A program made the position numbers and the translations under genes. Below, piece after piece: positions 57,921 through 64,000 of a stretch of DNA of 64,000 nt (its first letter is position 1; each line of letters begins with the position of its first letter). This stretch comes from Hypericum androsaemum. Taxonomy: Eukaryota > Streptophyta > Magnoliopsida > Malpighiales > Hypericaceae. The stretch is taken from the NCBI GenBank assembly GCA_963995505.1, contig OZ023192.1, forward strand, positions 2,262,001 to 2,326,000, written 5' to 3'. The notes under the pieces are model-generated. The model worked only from the letters and a program-made list of their open reading frames with translations, did not search any database and had not been told where the DNA came from.

Positions 57921-58403
57921 GACAGTGGCTCTGGCGATGCGGGAGTTGAGGGAGCGGGAGCACGTGAGGGGAGGCGGGGGCGAGGAATGGGCTCGGAAGG
58001 GACATGGTTCGTGCGCCGATGGTGGGTCTGGCCATTGATTGGCAGCCGATGGTCGAGGAATTGGCTAGGAAGGGACATGGTTTGAGATTTTGATTTCTGG
58101 GTTTGGTTTTGGGTTCGAAATATGAACTTTAGATTAATTTGAATTTGTTTTTTGGATTTGTTAATTGGAGTGTTCTTGTTCTTCGTGTTGAACAGTTGAA
58201 GGAGGAAGAGGATGATGATCTTTGTTTTTTGCAAGGTATTTTTGTCATTTTCATGATAAAAAAAGGAGAAAAAATCCGTTGAAGTCAGCAAGGGGTCTAA
58301 AAGTATAATTTTGCCAAACTAAGAAGAGTTTTTAATCAATTTTCAAAAGATAGGGGATGAGAGGTGAATATGCCAAACTCCAGGGGCCTAACAGTATTTA
58401 TCC
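57143..58403. mobile_element. Mutator-like element with GC-rich cargo (about 1.26 kb)
   Basis: Inverted repeats of about 130 bp (left GGATAATTACTGTTAGGTCC; the right complement begins GGATAAATACTGTTAGGCCC). Flanks TCTTTTTAG and TTTTTTAAG are a 7/9 match, a plausible decayed 9-bp duplication. The inside is GC-rich with open frames on both strands (57563-58291 -, 57771-58085 +), low-complexity and not recognised. Confidence 0.75.
57888..57916. repeat. (AG)n microsatellite
   Basis: AG dinucleotides within the Mutator-like element cargo. Confidence 0.95.
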
Positions 58404-58734
58404 TTTTTTAAGTGTAAAAAGAAACCCTATTTGCATCCAATCCAATTGACCCCACCATGTTTGTAATCCCATTGAAGAGAGCAAGAATCTCGTGTAGAAG
58501 TTGGAAGTGATCTCCAACATCTATCCGTCGAAACGAAATAAAATCTTGGACACGCATACAAGATTTGTGATGTTACTCTGTATTTTTTGCGAATTCGCTT
58601 TGATGATCCATTACCGTCAAATCTTATTTATGATATTTGGAGTACTGCTGATACTAAAGAAAAGCGCTGTGACTTTTATATTTATGTTGGCATCATTAAG
58701 ATGTTGCTTTCATGGGGTCCGATTGGCTTGGGTG

Positions 58735-59244
58735 TAGGGGTGATAAAAAATATCCGAATCCGATATCCGAAATTTTTTTCGGATTCTGATTCGGATAATT
58801 TTATGTTCGGATTTAGATTTGGATTACCGTATATATTATTTCGGATTTGGATTCGAATTCGGATAAGAAAATCAAAAATTCGAATTATCCAATTTTTTAA
58901 CCCATTTACTTAGAATTTAAAGTGGTACAGATTAAGGTCTTCATATTTTCCCTCATCTTTGTTAATTAAGGTATTCATCTTTGTAAAGTGGTACAAGATT
59001 CTATGTCCATGACCATTTATTTAATTAATTATTACTAATTATTATTAAGTAAAGTGATATGTTGCTTGGAATCATCAGCTAATTCAGACGATCAGTCGCC
59101 TATTTTTTTTAATTCGAATTATCCGAATCCGTATCCGAAATGATTTTGGATTTTGAATTTTGGATAATTCACTATTCGGATTCGGATAGAAAAAATATTA
59201 TTTCGGATAATAAAAAATTCGGATTATTCGAATGCTCACCCCTA
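58735..59244. mobile_element. hAT-like element (510 bp)
   Basis: Starts TAGGGGTGA and ends TCACCCCTA. The 8-bp duplication CTTGGGTG is exact (58727-58734 and 59245-59252). Both ends are full of ATCCGAAT/ATTCGGAT words; no coding capacity. Confidence 0.9.
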
Positions 59245-59252
59245 CTTGGGTG

Positions 59253-60486
59253 TGTGTGCCCTATGCAAATTTCCCTCCAACCCCGCCCAAATTGTAAAAT
59301 GCCCAAAAATCTCCAAATCATTTCCCTAATTCCGGGAAGATAACAACACACTAGAAGAAGGATGGGCTATTTATTTCGACGTTAATTATCAACGAGAAAT
59401 AGCTGGTCGGTTTTCATAATCAATTTTTAGGTATTAGAATCAACGGGAAAACACATAAGTTTAATTGTTGAAATTAATGATTAAATACGATGTAAAACAT
59501 TGCAATATTTAGTCATATGTGACACTTAAACGTCGAACTAAAGCTTAATGTAGGAGAGATTTTCATTGTGAAATAGGAAACTCTCACAAAAAATAATCTT
59601 CTACATTCAATGGATAAAATAAAATCTATTTAGCCAAAAAAATTCACACTTGATTATAATGCAATCATTGTGCGATTATTTTCGCTAGAAAATATGATTA
59701 CCAACAAACACGTACTAAATTATTCCACCACACCAAACCAAAGTACAAAAACCTTTTTTCTTTCTGCCAATCACATACGAATTACGATACCATTTTATTT
59801 AGAATTTATTAATAGTAATATTTAAATTTACACAGTGTTGAATATTTTTAACAATACTGTCGACCTCGTCAAAATTCTACCGCTGTAAAATTCATTGAAA
59901 AAAATCCGTCATAATAAAATACCATTTGTTACATAAACCCGGACAATCCTGGATAATGAATTGCTTATAGTTGCACCATAATTTATACCGATCTCTTTTT
60001 TTTAGCTCCGATATTTAGAATCGAGCATTCTCAGATCGGACAATTTAAGTCAAAAATCTAGTCGAACCACCTGGTCCGTCCAGAATTCGGACAATTTGCA
60101 AGGATCACTTTTAAACCCTCAAACATAGCACGCCAAAATGTTCGGTTGGACCACGTTTTTTAAAATCTTTCTTCCAACAATATTTTCAAGTTCGTAAAAG
60201 TTGAACCCAATAATTTTTTTAATGAATTTAAATTTTATGATTGAACCATCTCATGTTCGCATCGATCAACTATTTATAGAGACAACCCATCCCTTGCCAA
60301 ATTACATTTACCCTAACAATACGATACAAGACATGTACAAATTCAAAGAGATCATGAATTCGAACCCTACAAATTATAATCATACTTCAGTATAAAATAT
60401 TTACCTATAAAAAAACCCTCCCTGACTATATTAGAACCACACCCACTCCTAGACATAGAAGATAGAGAGACCCCGAGCCAGCCAGC
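59253..60486. other. Upstream region of the cyclin gene
   Basis: AT-rich, no gene. Likely contains distal promoter elements of the cyclin gene. Confidence 0.4.
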
Positions 60487-60493
60487 TATATAG
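60487..60493 (+). promoter_or_regulatory. Candidate TATA box of the D3 cyclin gene
   Basis: TATATAG about 220 bp before the ATG, followed by a CT-rich stretch (60561-60590) that looks like a leader. Positional evidence only. Confidence 0.4.
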
Positions 60494-60707
60494 CACAGTG
60501 CACTCATTAGCAATACAAAAAGAGACAAGCGTGAAACCCACTCTGCTTCCCTCAAAAACATCTCTCTCTCTCTCTGTCTCTCTCTAAACCGTTCCAATAC
60601 CCAACAAAGGAAAATAGAAAAGAGGAGCAAAAAAAGGGAAAGCTCGTCCCTTCCCTTTCCATTGTCTCCTCTCTCTCTGGAGTAGGAAGAAGAAGAAAGG
60701 GAAGAAA

Positions 60708-62273
60708 ATGGCTATACAGCCAGAGCAGCCAAGCCACTCTCCATCAATGGACGCACTCTACTGCGAAGAAGAGAGATGGGTCGACGAAGACGACGACGAA
60801 GATGAAGGCGAAAGGGAAAGCTCCTTCCTTTCCCCTCCAGCCTCGTCATTGCTAGAACAAGACTTGGTCTACGAAGACGAGGAGCTGTCCTCGCTCTTCG
60901 CGAAAGAGCAAGAACAGCACCGCTCCCATGTTCTTGGAGCCTCGGAAAACAGCAAGTCATTGTCCGAGGCAAGAGCAGGGGCAGTGGATTGGATGCTGAA
61001 GGTCATTGCCATTCGCGGGTTCTCCGCGTTAACTGGGGTACTCGGGTTGAACTACCTGGACAGGTTCCTGGCTAGCTTCTGTTACCAGGAGGACCAGCCC
61101 TGGATGATCCAGATTGCAGCTGTTGCTTGCCTCTCTTTGGCTGCCAAAGTCGAGGAGACTCATGTCCCTCTACTCTTGGAGCTTCAAGAAGTATGTATCA
61201 TCAACTCGGTTTCGATCTCGTCTTTTGTCACTTGAGTCGGAACTTAACGGGTTATTCGTATTGCAGGTGGTGGAGAGTGAGTACATGTTCAAGGCCAAAG
61301 ACATACAAAGCATGGAGCTTTTAGTGCTTTCTGCTCTCAAGTGGAAGATGCACCCGGTGACTCCAATTTCCTTCGTTGATCACATCGTTAGGAGGCTTGG
61401 ATTAAGGAACCATTTGCACTTGGAGTTCCTTAGAAGATGCGAGCGCCTCCTCCTCTGCTTGATCTCTGGTAATGTGTAACCAAAAGTCATCATTATTTCC
61501 GAGAAACCACCGTACCGACTAATTCGGGTTATTAATGATTATTGGTCTCTGGTAATAATATTGCAGACTCGAGATCTGTGGTATATCTACCGTCGGTTTT
61601 GGCTACCGCTACGATGATGCACGTTATATGCCAAGTTGAGCCCTCCCATTCCCTCGAGTACCAAAACCAACTTCTTGGCGTCCTAGAGATTACCCAAGTA
61701 AGATTCGGACCGCGTTCTTAATAAGTGCATACACCAAGAACCCGAGAGTAATTTTTTTGTTTTGTTATGGTCATACATAAACTTGAGAACTTAAGTACAC
61801 CTGGTTGTCCTTTTCTAGTTAAGGTCAAAAGTACGTTAATTATTGTAAGTTGTTAATAATGAAATCCCAAAAGTACACTACACTCAAAAGCTAGAATTAA
61901 CTATTTGCCCAATTTTGGTGACTAATAAAATCTGACCCAACTACAGGATGAAGTAAATGGATGCTACGAGCTGATCCAAGAGCTACCAATGATAAGGACA
62001 ACCACTAGCCAACCACAGTGCAAGTCCCCAGCGGGTGACCAGTCGTCTCAAAAGCGCAAGTACGATCAGCATCAGCAGCTGCAGCTGCCAGCCTCAGCCA
62101 GAAGCCCCAGTGGTGTGATTGATGCTGTTCTTAGCTGTGACAGCTCAAATGATTCTTGGGCTCTGGGATATGGAGGAGGAGAAGGGGCTGAAGAGAAGTT
62201 GGAGCAGAAGCAGCAGCTGCCTCTCTTTAAGAAGAGCAGAACCCAAGACCCCAATGGCTGTTTGTGGATGTAG
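60708..62273 (+). CDS. CYCD3: D3-type cyclin
   Basis: G1/S regulator that pairs with a CDKA kinase and drives phosphorylation of retinoblastoma-related protein. Four exons: 60708-61190, 61267-61468, 61567-61697 and 61947-62273; all GT-AG, 380 aa, the usual D3 size. The LxCxE retinoblastoma-binding motif is LYCEE at residues 17-21, followed by an acidic stretch. The N-terminal cyclin box covers about residues 86-185 (ARAGAVDWMLKV, LNYLDRFLASF, CLSLAAKVEET). The C-terminal cyclin box continues through exons 2 and 3 (PVTPISFVDHIVRRLGL). The tail is rich in Gln, Ser and Lys (KRKYDQHQQLQLP), as in unstable D-type cyclins. The CT-rich 5' leader is consistent with a transcribed gene. Confidence 0.96.
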
Positions 62274-64000
62274 TTGGCACCAGGAGCAGCAGCAGCAGCC
62301 CTTCCTAGGCCCGGCCTCGGTTCGTGGAACCTCTGGTTACGGTTCGGATAGTTCTATGGTTACGAAAATATGAAATCTGAACCGAAACCTTCTTACATGA
62401 GTTTCCAAGATTGCCCATGTTGGAATTCTACATGATGGTGATGGGCTAAGGGTGTTTTGGGTAGGAGAGAGAATAACATATAAATATGGCTAGATGTTGG
62501 TTGCCCTTTTTCTTCATATGGACATATTAATATTAAATTCCGATAATAAATCCAAAGAATTTTTGTTCCTTGTAATATCTGTGTGGGGTGTTCCTTTTTT
62601 CTTTCTTTTTGTCTTGTCTGATTCTGTGTGGCCTGTTTGGTTACTCACTGTGACTGTGAGGCAGAGTGCCTCTGTGAGGTGCAATTTTAGTGCAGACATC
62701 AGATATTAATTTAGAGATACTGTTAGATGTAGAGAATGAGGAAGAGCGCTTTAATTAAAAAATTATGTAACCCTTGATGGATCATTAATTGGTTATTATT
62801 ATAAGGTTGTTAGAGTAAGGATCTTCCTGTTTCGTGTTTGGTAATAACTTATTGTTTAGCTAAAATAAAATCTGACTGACGTTACACGATTCTGAATACG
62901 AGTGTTCCAAAATTTGCATCATGACATGTGTAATAACATATCATATTATTTGTCCACGTGTACAATAATTTGACATCTCAAACAAATCAGATGTTTTTTA
63001 TTTCTCAAAATAACCAAAGAAAAGTAAAAGTTTCTACACTAATAATTGGTATAATTGACTTAATTGGATGAAGCAAGAAGAGTAACCAAAATCTAATAAG
63101 TAATAACATGGATATAAAATGGAAGAGATTGTGTTGGTTTCTTTGCATGTGAAGAAAGGAGCAACGTGTCGGTGAGTGGGATCATTTGTTTGGTTTTTGA
63201 AGAGAAAGACTTTTTATTCATTGGAGGGCGGCTTTGACCTCGTCACAAGGGCCAAAAATCAAAAGAACATAAAAACAAAAGGTCTTTCTTTCCCTTTACA
63301 AAATCAATTAGTATCTGAATATGCATTAAGTAATAAGTTAATTAATCGAAATTCAAGTAGAGTATAACTTTATTTGTCATCTGAGAGTGACCGTAATCTC
63401 TCCGGTCCCCTCCTCCAAATTTTGAAAAAGGAATCCCTATATATATTGCTTTAAGATCTTCCACCACTTTTTGGCTTCCGGTGTTCGTGGCTATCCTAAA
63501 GCTAGACAAAACTACTTGTCAAAATTGTCATATAAGTGAATTTTAAAAAACAAGGCATCATAAGTATAAATAGTAATCTGGTAATCTAAATACGTCCATC
63601 AAATAAAATTTATTGGACCGAAGTTTGTACGGACTTTGATTTCGTCAACGTGCCATGACATGAGAGCCGTGCGAACAATAATGGACTACGTGATTATCTC
63701 ACTCTGATACCATTTTAAAATTTTTATATCATTCTCAACTTTTAGACAACGAGTTGATAGATTTTTAACACTTATATACAAACCATGATCTTCCGAGTTT
63801 TACTATAAAACTGACATTCTCATAACTGGGTCGTGGTCAAACCAATCAGATCGTATTTTTTAAAATATTGCTCTTACTAGACTCGTACTTGCCAGCCCGA
63901 GACATATAACCATTAACCACTTGGTCCAGGAATGACGAGGTCTTCGCTGTTTCTTTACCCGGGAGAGGAAAATGCAAGGAATGGGCGTAATCCTAGTAGG
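62274..64000. other. Cyclin 3' flank and right-edge spacer
   Basis: The first 450 bp or so are probably the 3' UTR. Beyond it only short AT-rich frames are seen; none is supported as a gene. Confidence 0.45.

Noticed and set aside
57563..58291. 242-codon minus-strand frame
   Set aside because: It lies inside a Mutator-like element, overlaps other frames on both strands, crosses an (AG)n tract and is low-complexity.

Overview
This is nuclear DNA from a flowering plant, almost certainly a eudicot. The evidence is intron-rich genes with GT-AG junctions, plant-only families (LRK10-like receptor kinases, TOM1-type protein, D3 cyclin), a nuclear tRNA-Trp and many plant-type transposons (hAT, Mutator-like, Ty1-copia, a SINE remnant). 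The species cannot be fixed from sequence alone. || Region 1 (1-25.8 kb) is a tandem cluster of five LRK10-like (LRK10L) receptor-kinase genes, all on the minus strand. Copy 1 (1-2201) is open but runs off the left edge. Copy 2 (6091-9273) is intact: four exons in perfect phase, 684 aa. Copies 3, 4 and 5 are broken by deletions, frameshifts, stops and insertions. The cluster is full of transposons, many with exact 8-bp (hAT type) or 9-bp (Mutator type) target-site duplications. Some sit in introns whose empty site survives in a sister copy. A fragment of a COQ2 (4-hydroxybenzoate polyprenyltransferase) gene lies between copies 2 and 3. || Region 2 (27.3-46.7 kb) holds housekeeping genes: a Derlin (ER-associated degradation; +, six exons), a TOM1-type seven-helix membrane protein (-, eleven exons, one GC-AG intron) and mitochondrial cardiolipin synthase (-, eight exons). 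Between TOM1 and the synthase lie a possible 4.5-kb element bounded by long imperfect inverted repeats, carrying a small DnaJ-type zinc-finger ORF and 22-bp tandem arrays in opposite orientations, then a nuclear tRNA-Trp(CCA). || Region 3 (46.7-60 kb) is gene-poor: a decayed 5.0-kb Ty1-copia element with both LTRs and an exact 5-bp duplication, three Mutator-like inverted-repeat elements and one hAT element. || Region 4 (60.7-62.3 kb) is a complete D3-type cyclin gene with an LxCxE retinoblastoma-binding motif. || The intact genes do not form one pathway. The most unusual pattern is a set of tiny phase-1/phase-1 exons (27, 39, 42, 45, 48, 51 and 54 nt) between the ectodomain and kinase exons of the receptor kinases, differing in number and sequence from copy to copy.
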